A stretch of DNA of 64,000 bases from contig NC_058150.1 in assembly GCF_011075055.1 (NCBI RefSeq), positions 13,483,408 through 13,547,407 of the forward strand, written 5' to 3'. Every line of letters begins with the position of its first letter. The first letter of the stretch is position 1. The position numbers and the translations under genes are program-made. The stretch is from Mangifera indica. Its lineage: Eukaryota > Streptophyta > Magnoliopsida > Sapindales > Anacardiaceae. The notes under the pieces are model-generated. The model was not told the origin of the DNA. It saw nothing but the letters and a program-made list of their open reading frames with translations, and made no database searches. Below are positions 1 to 11,440 of this stretch, one piece after another.

Positions 1-66
1 AATAAACATGTATACATATAAAAATGAGATATAATATAATCGTTAATCAATATCCTAAAAAAATAG

Positions 67-1062
67 TTATGTGCCTAAACGCGTGCGTATTCGTAACGAG
101 TCCTCCCCCTCAAAAGATAACGATCGATGAAGTGTCAAACACTCGAGGTATCATAACATGAACACATCACAATCACTTGATAAGGGCACCTACTGCGGTA
201 TATCCATCACCCTATGCAATGCAAATGGATCATCCCATAGACTCTGACCTGTGTGAGACCAAAATGATGTCGCAACTAGCAAATGTAGTATCATCGACAT
301 ATACCCCAACATCTTTCACCTAAATAACTCTGGGTTAGTAGTAAAACTCTATAAGGAGTCGTAAACTGTAATTTTTCACTTCTTCAAATCCAACGCCTCT
401 ACTACCCAATATGCATTATTGAAGTTTATCGGGATATAAACCTACACATATTGATAAAATATATATATTAGACCTTAATTCAATATTCCTTGAAAAGTAA
501 TTGAGATTTGAATACTGACCTCATTGATCACACTCTAAGATTGCAAATGTAAATCAGATGGATAATCCACATCCACCAATCGTGTGAAAAGCGGAGGAAA
601 CTGGTAGTTATACTGATCTTTCATCCATGTAGCATACTCATGAGAGATGTATCCAACAAAGCAAATCAGAACTGTTGTCTAGTTCTGACAAATATTCGTA
701 GCATCATCATGCTGTCGTCAACGTAATAATCCTAAAAATGAATCTATATGCTGAAAAAACAAAAAATATAATGTTATCACGCACCTAAATGATCTTCTAT
801 GCTAAAAAGAAAATTAATTGATCAAATGAACTCACCTCGTCAGATAACAATTCACATGTATCCATGAGTGTACCCTAGAAAGCAATTTTGGACCTTTTTC
901 CTATGTCGTATACATGACGTTTCTCAAAAAGATTTGGCTCTGCATACCATTTCTTAAAAATTTCCTCACGCTTAGTGTTCGAGTGATCGTTGGATCTATG
1001 GTTTCAATGGATTTCTGTATGGGCAACGAATGAGCGATCCCTTCTTAATAATTCTACCATGA
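67..1062 (-). pseudogene. Ulp1-like (peptidase C48) protease domain, decayed
   Basis: On the minus strand three exon-like blocks (about 1062-836, 748-530 and 470-67) read as the C-terminal half of a plant DUF1985/Ulp1-type cysteine protease. The blocks share the family spacing: an 'HID..LGLLR' segment, then 'FNNAYWVVEALDL', 'VYDSL', and 'SSDCDVF'. In C48 peptidases (SUMO proteases) the triad is His-Asp-Cys with an oxyanion Gln. Here the Asp (codon 359-361) and Cys (169-171) survive, but the His position is Tyr (TAT, 409-411), and a TAG (190-192) lies at or beside the expected Gln. More stops lie between, for example in the YDSL block and near 560-700. Reading ends at TAA 67-69. DUF1985-Ulp1 genes in plants often travel inside DNA transposons, so a transposon origin is likely but not shown here. 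The product would be inactive. Block edges are approximate. Confidence 0.75.
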
Positions 1063-3241
1063 ACTATGCGAAAATACTACACCAAAACAAATAATACGTC
1101 ATTTAAAATTATATTAACTCATGAGATTTTTATAAACTTTTTAATAGCTTTTGTAAAGCTGGAGTCATAGACGGAGAATCCGCAATCAAAGTTAGGTCGA
1201 CCTATTATCTTGCGAGATCGGTTGTAGTTAAATACACGAATTTAATAAATGAATAATATATTTTTCATTTGCTTGGAATGTTAACCTAATAAATGAGGTC
1301 CCCCTGTATAAGGAGTTCAACTATATCAACAATGACCTTGTCATCCTGAGAGACAATATCAATCACTTGTTTTCTCTTGTTTAGAGTGTTGAGATAGATC
1401 AAACGGAGATCTTATTGTAACAGTAGATCAAGGGTAAATGATAATTGATATTAATAAAAGTAACAATTTACAGTGGTTATTCTGATAGTTTACCTTAACC
1501 TCCGCCCAAGGTGATAATAGTGCATCCTCATGGGGTGATCCATTGTCTTCGGCGATATCCTATGACAATATTTACATTTCATACTAGTAAATCAAACTTT
1601 TTAACAAAAATTATAAATTATACAATTAACAATATACGTACCTCTAATGTCGAAACCAATGTTATGATGGGATCCCCCCTTGACGTGGCCTCCTCAACAC
1701 TGGGACACTGTCGTAATATTGACAGTAACAAGTTAACAGAGAATCACAATATCACAATGTTAGAATGTGCACAATTGATGATATACATACATCTATTTTT
1801 GGAGTCGATGTCATCTCTGGGTCCCTTATCGGTGTAGCCTCAGAAAGGTCAGGCCACTGTCACAATATCGACAATAACGAGTTTAGAGAAAATGGATAAT
1901 CGGATGTGTAAGTAATATATAATATTAACAATTGGTATTATACTTACCAGAATCATCATAGAAGGTGTCGACAAGGAAACTGTGTGAAGTAATCCATCAT
2001 TGTAGACATTTTGTAACAGTATTAATAATTTATATTGATACATCAAAGAATTACGTTTATTGAGAATAATAGATGTACAGTCGAAGGTATACATACATCT
2101 ACTTTTGAAACCAATGTCATTTCTAGATCTCCATCAGTGCAGCTATAGAAACATCAAGCTATTGTGATAATGTCAATAGAAATTACGTTTATTGAGAATA
2201 ATAGATGTACAGACAATCAATTAACCATTATTGAATTCAGATATAACATTTACAAACGATGTTATAATTACCTGAACTATCATAAAAAGTGTCATCGAAA
2301 AAACCTTATGCGAAGATATGTCATCGCCCATATCAAAAGTCAATATAGGATCTTCTCTGGATGGTCCCTCATCAAACACCTGACGCTGTGAAAATTACCC
2401 ATTCACGAGGTAATAGAAGGCAAAAAGTATTTTTAAAGTATTATTTCTAATATACTCAAAACATTTAGCACTCACATCGACAGTAGGTAGAGACTGGAAT
2501 GTCGGACCCCCTCTCGATAATCCATTACCATCGTCATGAAAAGACTGTAACAATAAATACAATTATTATAAGGTTTACATGATTGTATCTATAAATAGAT
2601 GGAATATCTAGTAAATTATTAACTTTTTTACTTGTCGGATAGTATCTGTGTGGTGATGAGATTGTGTCTCCTCCGTACGAGTCATTATATCCTCTATACA
2701 ACTCAGCCTATCCTCCATACGAGTGATCATATCCTCAATCAAACTAAACATATCCTTCATTTTAGCCTCCAAACCAGTGAATCAATCTAAAATAAGATTT
2801 CCCCATCGAGCCAATGCAAAATCAAAGTAATAAATGGAGAAATCTAGTCTACTAACAAAAGGATCATCTAACGTGTGCTTTGTGGTAGGGCGCAGAGGCA
2901 TGAGCTCCGATGATATCTACTTATCAACAGGGGTCGTTGATCAAACAAGGCTCGGTGAGAGGAGGCTAAACATGAGCCTCGATAGGAGGAGGAACAACGA
3001 TCGGAGAACTAATGTTAGGAGGACTCAATGATACATCTCTTGAGGACACTAGGGGTGATGTGGATGAAGAAGATCGGCTATTCGACATCCCTATGTATTA
3101 GATGATATCATCATACCAGTCTGTATCTTTCTCAACCGGAGATAAAATTAGTGAAAAATTAACATCATCCTACAAAATTTTTTTTTTGGTGCACTTTATT
3201 ATTATACCTTATACATATGTTAATCAATAACAAATTAATAC
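1063..3241 (-). pseudogene. Linker region of the DUF1985/Ulp1 pseudogene, with repeated small segments
   Basis: This stretch joins the two recognisable domains. Around 2810-3170 the minus strand reads as a Pro/Ser-rich linker ('SPPNISSPIVVPPPIEA') broken by stops. Between about 1640 and 2400 there are diverged repeated blocks: a 31-base segment beginning AATTACGTTTATTGAG occurs at 2049 and 2181, and the segment ATACATACATCTA occurs near 1785 and 2089. These look like amplified small exons plus intron flanks, but no intact reading frame remains. I cannot assign exons. Confidence 0.45.
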
Positions 3242-4237
3242 TCATTGCATCTCCGGTGAAGATAGTTGAGATAGAATCTCATCCCGAAGTCTCTTTCATG
3301 TGCCATCTCAACATCTGGACGGCTCATAGAACTAGAGAGATATTCACCCATCGATATAGCGAGTCCAGTGTCTCATATATCCAAAACTATAATTTCAACT
3401 TAAATCGGTTATTGTATATTTACAATCGTATTAAATCAATTCTATTTTAAACACAAATTTTTTGTTTAAATTAATAAATGTCACAATTACCTGAAACACT
3501 AGTGGAAATCCCATGATCTCATACTGTTTAAGCTGGTTTTTCTTCTTTTTTTTAAGGTTAGAATCTATATAAATTCGGGAGATATTATCACATATAGAGT
3601 GATATGTCATTTGCCACACCCATACTCTCCATGGGTATGCATTGAACCCATCAAGATGATCAGTCAATTGTAATATCTTATGAAAAATTGTTTTTCTCAA
3701 ATCACTCCCTAATAATCCCATGTGAAGATAAAACAACAGTGCTAACTTAACTACATCAGTGTCGTCCTCCTCCCACGACTTTTGCTGGAAAACACGGTTT
3801 AGATCAGCATATGTAACTGACTTACACCAATAAAAATATGTCTAGAGGATCCAATCTGTGGCCTTCAATGGAATATAGATATCAATATCTACTATATGAC
3901 TGGATCGAAGACCTATCATAATGACAAACTCATACAGACTGAATCTTATAACCACATCATTAACTCGAAACCATAACTCTTCTCTTGAGGTCACCTTATT
4001 TACCGTTCTAAGGATGAAATAGTGTATTAGAACCCCGCTAAATCGACTATCCTTCAAGTATAGTAAATGTCTGAAACAGGTACGTCGAAAAATTTGTAAT
4101 TGCCTCTTTGTTAATAATTTTTTTATCACGGCTTTCACATCTTTATACCCACATGTAGTAACTTGACCCTTAAAGTGTTTTTCAAAAGGAAATCGCATTT
4201 CATCCCTTTTTCTCTTGTGTCTAGCTCCCTGTATCAA
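3242..4237 (-). pseudogene. DUF1985 domain (N-terminal part of the Ulp1-like gene)
   Basis: Exon 1 (4237-3491) starts with ATG at 4237 and reads through a DUF1985-type domain: 'FRRTCFRHLLYL', 'FSGVLIHYFILR', 'LWFRVNDVVIRFSLYEF', then after one in-frame TAG (3839-3841) 'DVVKLALLFYLHMGLLG' and 'FNAYPWRVWVWQM'. It ends 'GFPLVFQ' at a GT donor (3490-3489). Exon 2 resumes at about 3386 after an AG with 'FWIYETLDSL' and carries two further stops before about 3242. The layout (DUF1985, linker, C48 protease 2.5-3 kb downstream on the same strand) is that of plant Ulp1-like transposon-associated genes. It is a pseudogene because of the stops and the damaged protease. DUF1985 is a family assignment from remembered motifs, not a search. 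Confidence 0.7.
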
Positions 4238-5574
4238 AATTAAATTGCAATTATAATAAATTTATATCAATTTTATATTATAAATTATTCAATTCTATAC
4301 ATAGAGGTCTTATTAAAAAAAAAATAGATATCAAATTCAAATTCTATATGTCAAAAAACCTTAAGATACACAAATTTAAATTTGCCCCTCATATGAAAAA
4401 TATAAAAAAAGCCCTAAAATTTTGCATAATCTCATTCTACCCCCTTAATCCAACCATGCGAATTCTCGTGGCGGATAACTTTGGAAAAACGCAGTTTGCC
4501 CACCACCACACAAATTTGCATGTCAACCACACGAATTCGCATGTCAACCGTACGAATTCATGTGGTTGACCATCACCTCGTGTGTTAACCAACTTTTCCA
4601 ATTTATATTCCGCCCCACCACACGATTAAAACTCGCATTTTCACCCCAACCACACAACTTCATGTGGTCCACAAAGTTTGAAAAATGCACAAAACCTCCC
4701 CGTTTTCGACAAATCTCATCATACAAATTCGTGTGGTCAGCGAGCCATTCGCGTGGTCATTGCCGAATTCATGTGGTTACATTTCACCTCCCAAACTTCG
4801 TTTTTTAAACTCAATTTCAACAATAATCAACTTTAGACCCAATCTAAAGCAAAAGCCCTTAGAAAATTTATTAAAATCACCAACAAATCAAACAATTTCA
4901 TCAAAATTTTCAAATCGAAACCCTAACACTAAACACCCAAATTTCACATCAAATCTTGAACCGAAATGCATAAAGAGATGACAAGGATTGTTTTACTAAT
5001 CTTTTTGTCCATTTTTGTCATCAAAAACATCGCGAAAATCGCCTAAGAAAATTGAAAGTGTCGACTACGCAAAAACGTGTATTTGGATTTGCTGTTTTTC
5101 TGTGTTTGACAGAGTTACGCATCATTTTCGTCGATTTTGATATCAGGGGTATTTTCATCTTTATACAAATTTAGGGTATTTTTGTTTAAAATTTAAATAC
5201 AAGAACAATTTCGTTTTGCCCCCTTAACTTTGAAGCAACTTAATTAATTTCCCTTTAATAATGGGTTCAATTAAATTTTGAAATGATTTGACCCAAAAGT
5301 TAAAACTCTTATATAAGATTTTAGTAACAACAACAATATTATTAAAAAAGTGAGGTGTTCTTTGAGTCAGCAGATGAATTCATCCTTGTAAAACCAATAA
5401 AATTAGAATAAATTCAAATATTTAAATTTAAATTTATTTAAATAAAATTTAAAATAAAATAATTTTTTAATCAAATTTAAATCTCAATTAATCCATTATA
5501 AGAATTTAACCGATCTTAACTAAACTTTATTTAGCTCGGCATGAGTCACATGGTGACCTACCTCTCACACAAGA
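4238..5574. other. AT-rich upstream region of the DUF1985 pseudogene; no gene
   Basis: There is no credible coding region. Short ORFs at 4348-4981 are repeats read in several frames. The segment 4440-4800 is built from imperfect copies of a motif related to CACACGAATTCGCATG, clearest as a tandem at 4503-4568. It could be part of the leader or terminal region of the element that carries the DUF1985 gene. Confidence 0.4.
4503..4568. repeat. Three imperfect ~22-bp tandem repeats
   Basis: Three consecutive units of about 22 bp share the core CACGAATTCGCATGTCAAC with drift. More diverged copies continue to about 4770, in both orientations. Function unknown. Confidence 0.5.
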
Positions 5575-5990
5575 AGTAACAAAGATATAATTATTGAAAA
5601 AATTCGAAGCCGCCAGCCAGCTGACACTCCAATCTTTGGCGGCAAATCGCTGTCAGACGAGTTTCCCAATTCAGGTGGGCGTTTCCCGACACTAGGTCCC
5701 ACGTACTCCGTGACATCTGCTACAGATTCTTTCCAAACTTGCCGTCCTAACGTTGCCAGATTTCACTCGCTGTACCTACATCTCCACGTGTTAAGAACAG
5801 CACGCGTCCGGGTGACCATTAGCGCGTGTCCTCATCGGCATGAAAGAAGAATGGGGTGTGTGCCTCCGTGCACACAAAAGTCCACGAGGATTATTACTGT
5901 AAGTTTAAAGTCTTAGGTGGGACCCACACGGTTTTGATTTTTGGCTTCTTTTGTTATTATTTTCTCCCGTTGATCATTTTGGAAATTGCA
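5575..5990. promoter_or_regulatory. GC-rich promoter-like island without a gene
   Basis: This ~415-bp block is clearly richer in G+C than its surroundings. It contains a perfect G-box CACGTG (5785-5790), a CGCG core in CACGCGTCC (about 5801), and two GGTCCCAC/GTGGGACC-type motifs (5695-5703 and 5916-5927) like TCP-factor sites. No ORF over 68 codons accompanies it and no exon follows on either side. It could be an orphaned promoter, a control region of a lost gene, or a non-coding transcript start. The role is inference only. Confidence 0.3.
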
Positions 5991-7363
5991 ATGGTACCCC
6001 GATGATGCTCCCTTGCTTTTGTGGTAGAGTTTCAGTACCAGTGTGGTAACGGTACCCACCTAACACCTAATCACACAGATAAGGTCGAGTGATCCTAAAT
6101 TTGTCTCTTGATAATTATGATAGTTTGATTTACTAGGTTAATTAATTTTCTTCGTCATCAATTAAATTGTGTGCGACAGTGATAGTTGTTGGAGTGAGTG
6201 AAAGCTTAGAGAGAATCGAAGAGAAATTTAAAATTTCTCGTTATATAATTACGGATAGGTGTTAATCAAAACGAGCTTAAATAAGGGATAGGTATAAACT
6301 AAATTAATTTAAATATTTTTTTATTTAAGTTCAATTAGAATAAAAAAATAGATTGATTTGAATTTGTTGAATTAACATTAATAATAATTTGAGTTCAGTT
6401 TAAATAAAAGTGAGTTTAAGTTCAGTTTGAGTTTGACTTAAATGTATAGGTTAAATCTATAATTCGAATATATAGCTCAAATTTATTATTCGAATTTGTT
6501 ATTCATTGATAAAATAATATTTTTAACAATTATTTAATATAATTCAAATTGAGTCATAAGTCTAGTTTGAATCAAATCGAGTCATCTATCTAACTTTTGA
6601 GTCAAACCGAGTTTAACTCTCTTTAGCAATAGTTCAACTCAATTTCAAAACTAATCAAATTTTTTAATTCAGACTAAACGAATTTAAACCAATCTGACTT
6701 TTGAATTGAACTAGCTCGTTTGAGTCCATCATTATACATACATTATACATAACACCAAAGAGAGTGTGTGTGTGTGTGTGTGTATAATATTCATAATTTA
6801 TTACAAAAAAATAATTGGCATGGAATAACTTAATCAATATTGTTAATAAGATATCTTATCACCAACTTAAAATACACAATGCCAAAGTTTGTGCAAATTA
6901 AGCTATGATAACAACAATAAAGATTTGGTAAAAAAGTTCTCATATCTACTATTGTGTAATATAAATAAAATAAAAAGAAAGTAAAGTATACTTTTTTTAA
7001 ACTGATTTAACTCAATAATTGAAAAACTTATTCCCACACCAGCATAGAACATAAGAGCAAAATTGTCCTTTTTACTTTATATGAACGAGCGTCACTAACC
7101 ATTAATCTTCATGCATCTCACTAAGCTCATGTGTAGGTGTTCACCTTTGCTATGAATAGATGTTCATTTTCTTTCATGACTAAGGACCGATTTATGTTGA
7201 ATAACGTCATTAAGTCTTTATAATATTATTCATGGTTGCCCATCTCTCAAAGTCACCATTTATCCTAAAACACCATGAATGAGCGTCTATCCTATATTGA
7301 ACGACCAATGATGTCTAACCTTAGAATGAACGTATGTTGTAGAACGAAGAGTCTTCCTCTTCC
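5991..7363. other. Intergenic, degenerate repeat-derived sequence
   Basis: No gene is visible. About 6240-6740 is a degenerate member of the 'GAGTTTGAGTT'-rich MITE-like sequences seen elsewhere in the window, with inverted ends near 6256 (AAAACGAGCTTAAA) and 6700-6730. A (GT)n microsatellite follows at 6764-6783. Confidence 0.4.
6764..6783. repeat. (GT)n microsatellite
   Basis: Ten uninterrupted GT dinucleotides. Confidence 0.95.
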
Positions 7364-7822
7364 TAAGAGATGGATAGGCATCCATGCACACATAAACAAC
7401 CATTCATTTGATAGTGAAGATGTCCTAGAACCAATTGATTTAACATTTGTAATTGTAATTTAACTCATTAATTAATAAAAAAATTTATAGTTTTTCAGTT
7501 CATATGTTTGTCTATTGTATGATTATGTGAATAATATACCCTTAGAATGGTAAAATTGTGACGAGGGGATTAGAAGACTGATCATAGGAACCTTAAGAGA
7601 TGGATAGACATCCATGCACACATGAACAACCATTCATTTGATAGGGAAGATGCCTTAGAGCCAATTGATTTAACATTTATAATTGTAATTTATCTCATTA
7701 ATTAATAAAATGATTTATAGTTATTCAGTTTATATGTTTGTCTATTATATGATTTTGTGAGTAACATACTCTTAGAATGGTAGAATTGTAATAAGGGGAT
7801 TAGATGATTGATCATAGGAACC
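7364..7822. repeat. 230-bp tandem duplication (2 copies)
   Basis: Unit 1 (7364-7593) and unit 2 (7594-7822) both start TAAGAGATGGATAG and end GATCATAGGAACC. They differ by scattered substitutions, so the duplication is not recent. A 62-codon ORF at 7275-7463 crosses into unit 1 and is not supported as a gene. Confidence 0.85.
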
Positions 7823-9440
7823 CTATACATACATTAAGTGGTCACTCTAGAAATATTCATAATCTCAATATTACAATGACCAAGGGTACATGTAATGATG
7901 ATAGGATTATCATAGTACTGAGTGACTCTACCGAAAGATAGTGAAAGTTTTCATGTGTTAAAGCTATTTGTTGACGGCTTAATGCAATACATGAATGTAC
8001 GTTGTAAACATATTCATTGGACTAACCCCACCATAGGATATCCATATAAATGGTTGCTCCAGTGTCTATGAAACAAATCCTCTAAATACCATAGGTGCAT
8101 GTGATCTTTTGACTTAAAATTATTAATCCGTCTCATGTAAAGATTGGTATGGTTTGACACTATCCAATGTATCATCATAATAAGGGTATCATATAGGTAA
8201 TGATTAGTCATATCGTGAGATGCATAAAAGATATGGTTGATTAATAAAGAATTTATCACTCTTGAGTACAGGAGAAAAAATCCTATATGCGAATGCTGAA
8301 AAATATTTATAACTGCTTGAATTTATGGCTACAGTGGGATAAGGTTATAGTCTAATTTGTGTAAGTGATTAATGTGTATTAGCTCATATTGAGGAACTAC
8401 TAAGATGACACATTTCTATGTCTCAATCTCGAGAAATCAGTTAAGGAGATAATTGAATTACATATAATTATGATATTGTAAAAACTAATAGAGATGTTCA
8501 CTGACACTTTGTTGTTTAGGTGGTCATGACACTTTGTTAGAGATCAATCTTGATTTGTGTTTGAATTCGATTTGAATTCAGACACTATCGATTTGATAAA
8601 GAGATCATAAGTCACATGTATTAAAGGGTTGATATGAATCAAAAGACAAGAATCGTTTGACAATAATCCTGGGATCATAGAAAGAAAGAAACGTATGAAT
8701 GTGTTTTGACTAAAATCATTTGGTGTGCACGATGCCATATGACATCATATAAATGCATTGCATGGTTTTGATTGGACCTACTTAGGAGTGCAACTGAGTA
8801 AGGCCAAATGATAGACATGAGTCAACTGGCTAAGTTAACTCATAAGTAAGGTGTTTTAGTTAAATAAAGATTTTTTAGAGTCATTGTTTAATAGAAAATT
8901 TAAGTTAAGTTGAAATCCTAATTTCATTAGAATTCCTATGCATTAAAACTTTCAATAAATTAAGAGTCGCAATGTAATAATAATTATTGAATAACTTATC
9001 ACCTAAGCAGTTAGACTAACTTAGGATTCATGCACACCTTATAAATAAAGATATTTAGTTTAAACCAAAGTTTTTACAACAAGCCAACACATACATTCTA
9101 AACACATATCTTCATGGCTAGAATCTTGTTGATGCAAGCTTCCATTGTTGTGACCTTCTTCTTACTTTATCGTGATCTAATTTCCAATATTCAATTGACA
9201 GAACCCTTAGCAGCCTTCTTTCTAGATCACCTTCCATTTGTGTTCTACGTGGATACCAAGGTCCTGCCTCAAAAAAGTTGGATAGCAATCTTTACATAGC
9301 CACGTGAAGTCTTGGAGGAGCTAACAACACATGTATAATTTCTAAACACCCTATGTGTGTTTAACATGTCCATAAATCTATGCATTAAAAAGGACATCCT
9401 GGATGGGTTTTAAGATCTTTGATAATTTTTAAAATTTTAA
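7823..9440 (+). other. Possible LTR or transcription-unit remnant with a TATA box
   Basis: No protein gene is supported. The stretch is less AT-skewed than its flanks and has a good TATA box, TATAAATA, at 9040-9047. This is followed 67 bp on by ATG (9114) and a 61-codon ORF ('MARILLMQASIVVTFFLLY', ending 9299) that I do not recognise. This arrangement resembles the promoter part of an LTR, but no partner LTR, primer-binding site or terminal TG/CA could be fixed. It could also be a lone non-coding transcript. Confidence 0.25.
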
Positions 9441-11440
9441 TTCTGTTGTGTTGCTGATTAATGGCACCCTAAAACTCTACATCATTGGCGTTTGGAAATA
9501 TCACACCCTACTAGTTCTTACGAGGTTCGACCAAACCATAGTAATTACAACATACTCGAAACATATTAATCATCATAATTCAGCCAACAAATTCATATCA
9601 TACCATTATCTTCTCAAAACCTTATATCATATCAACACATGAATATGTATATCCCATTGGCATGTAGTTTTTAATATTACTCTTGTTCATTCATTATCAA
9701 TAACTCAAATGAACCATCATAATAACATACTCATTTAAACTTAAAACAAACAAACAAAATTAAAACAACCAAATAATATTAAATCAATTAAGAGAGTGAG
9801 AGGCCAACTACTTACTTGCCCTCCGAAGAATGTTAAATCTTTATGTGGCTTGGTGATTCTGACTTTTCTTTCTTTCTCTTGGTGCTCCTTGATCACACAT
9901 AAAGGTTCTCTCTTTCAATTGTTGTTTGGTTTCTAAAATTGATAAAACACAATGCTCAACCAATCAACGCAATTTCTCTTTCTATTTTGCCAAAACAATG
10001 ACACAAATGGTTATGCATCTCTTATGTATGGTCATCCCTTCGATTACCCAATTAATAACATATCTCATAATCACCATGAAATTGGTACTTATCTAATTTC
10101 AAATTTGACAAATGCATACATAGGCGCCCTCATGATCTTGCACAACTATTCATCCTTTATACTTAAAAAAATTTCATGTGCTCAATGCAAAATAACCATT
10201 TTGCCCTCTTTAAGGCATGGACAGGCATCCATACCTGTGGTGAACGATTGTCCTTGCACACAACTAACACAAACTCAATCCAATTCACATAAATTCAAAA
10301 AAAAAAAAAAAAAACTAAAGTACTCTTGCACATATTTGTGGGTATTACAAATATGAAGTGACTCAAATTAGAATGTTTGAATCAATTTGAATTCAACTTG
10401 TTTATAAAAATGAACCTAATCTTTGATTTAGACTCAACTCATTTTATATGAGCTCAAATTAAAACTTACAACTCAAATTAAATCTTTTTGTTTTATTTGA
10501 ATTTTTTAAGAGATCAATTAAGTACATTAAGTTTGTTTTAAAATTCTAATTAATTCATGTTGATATCATTAGTCAAACCAATCAATGGAATCAATACCCA
10601 AACCAACCATTTGACTAGTTCAATGTCCAATCAAAGTCTAAAAACATTGCTTATAACCATTCCATTCCTATGAAATGTCCACTCAATCCTTTTTATTGAT
10701 TTTATCATCCAAAACTTTATTTTTGAGTTTTCACCATAGCAAAATTATATATACAAACAAATCTTATTAATTTATTTATAAAATTGATATGAAATCGTAT
10801 ATTGAGTGATTTTGATATGAAAGAAAAAATAAATGATCATACTACCCAATCACATGTTATTAAGTCTTTTATATAAAAAATTAATCAGATTTGTTTGTGC
10901 ATATAATTTATAGATTTATTCATAGGGTGGTAAATATAGTCGTGGAATACTTTAATTGTAACTATTAGTTTATACAGGAAATTCTAATTACAATAATTTA
11001 CTAATGTGACAATCTAATAACACTAACCAATGAAATAATTAGTGAGTACGACCTAAACTATTCGAGTTTAGATCGATGTATAGTTTGGTTGGAACCCTTT
11101 TGCCTTGCTACATCAATGCATGCCTTGTTGACAATCCTTCTTTTGTTTTTTCTCCTATGATTCTTCTTTTTCTTCTATGATAACTCTTTCTTCTTTAACA
11201 ACATTGTTCACAAAATGAACGAGTTGAAACCAATTTCAAGTTGATCATTCTAAATTTGAGTCAAATTTGAATTAATATTTGTTCAAGTTAATCTGATCCA
11301 ATACTTAAAATGAGTTTTAGCCTTGATTTAGATTAAATTGACTATTGATTCATGATTTGACCGATCAAGTTGGCCTCTATCTAAGTTTCTAAATACTAGA
11401 TGTTATTACAAAATGAAGTTTCCTATAGTTAAATAGGCAC
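9441..11440. other. Intergenic, no supported gene
   Basis: The longest ORF (9952-10356, 134 codons) ends in a lysine run caused by an A18 tract at 10297-10314 and matches no family I know. 10355-10620 and 11210-11390 contain diverged MITE-like sequence rich in TTTGAATT and GAGTT motifs. Confidence 0.4.

Noticed and set aside
1511..1837. 108-codon plus-strand ORF
   Set aside because: It lies antisense to the decayed Ulp1-like gene, spans repeated blocks and has no recognisable domain.
4503..4770. Possible CRISPR-like spaced repeat
   Set aside because: Units are tandem and drifting without unique spacers, in plant nuclear DNA.
9952..10356. 134-codon plus-strand ORF
   Set aside because: No recognisable domain, ends in an A-run-encoded lysine stretch, no promoter or exon context; probably chance.
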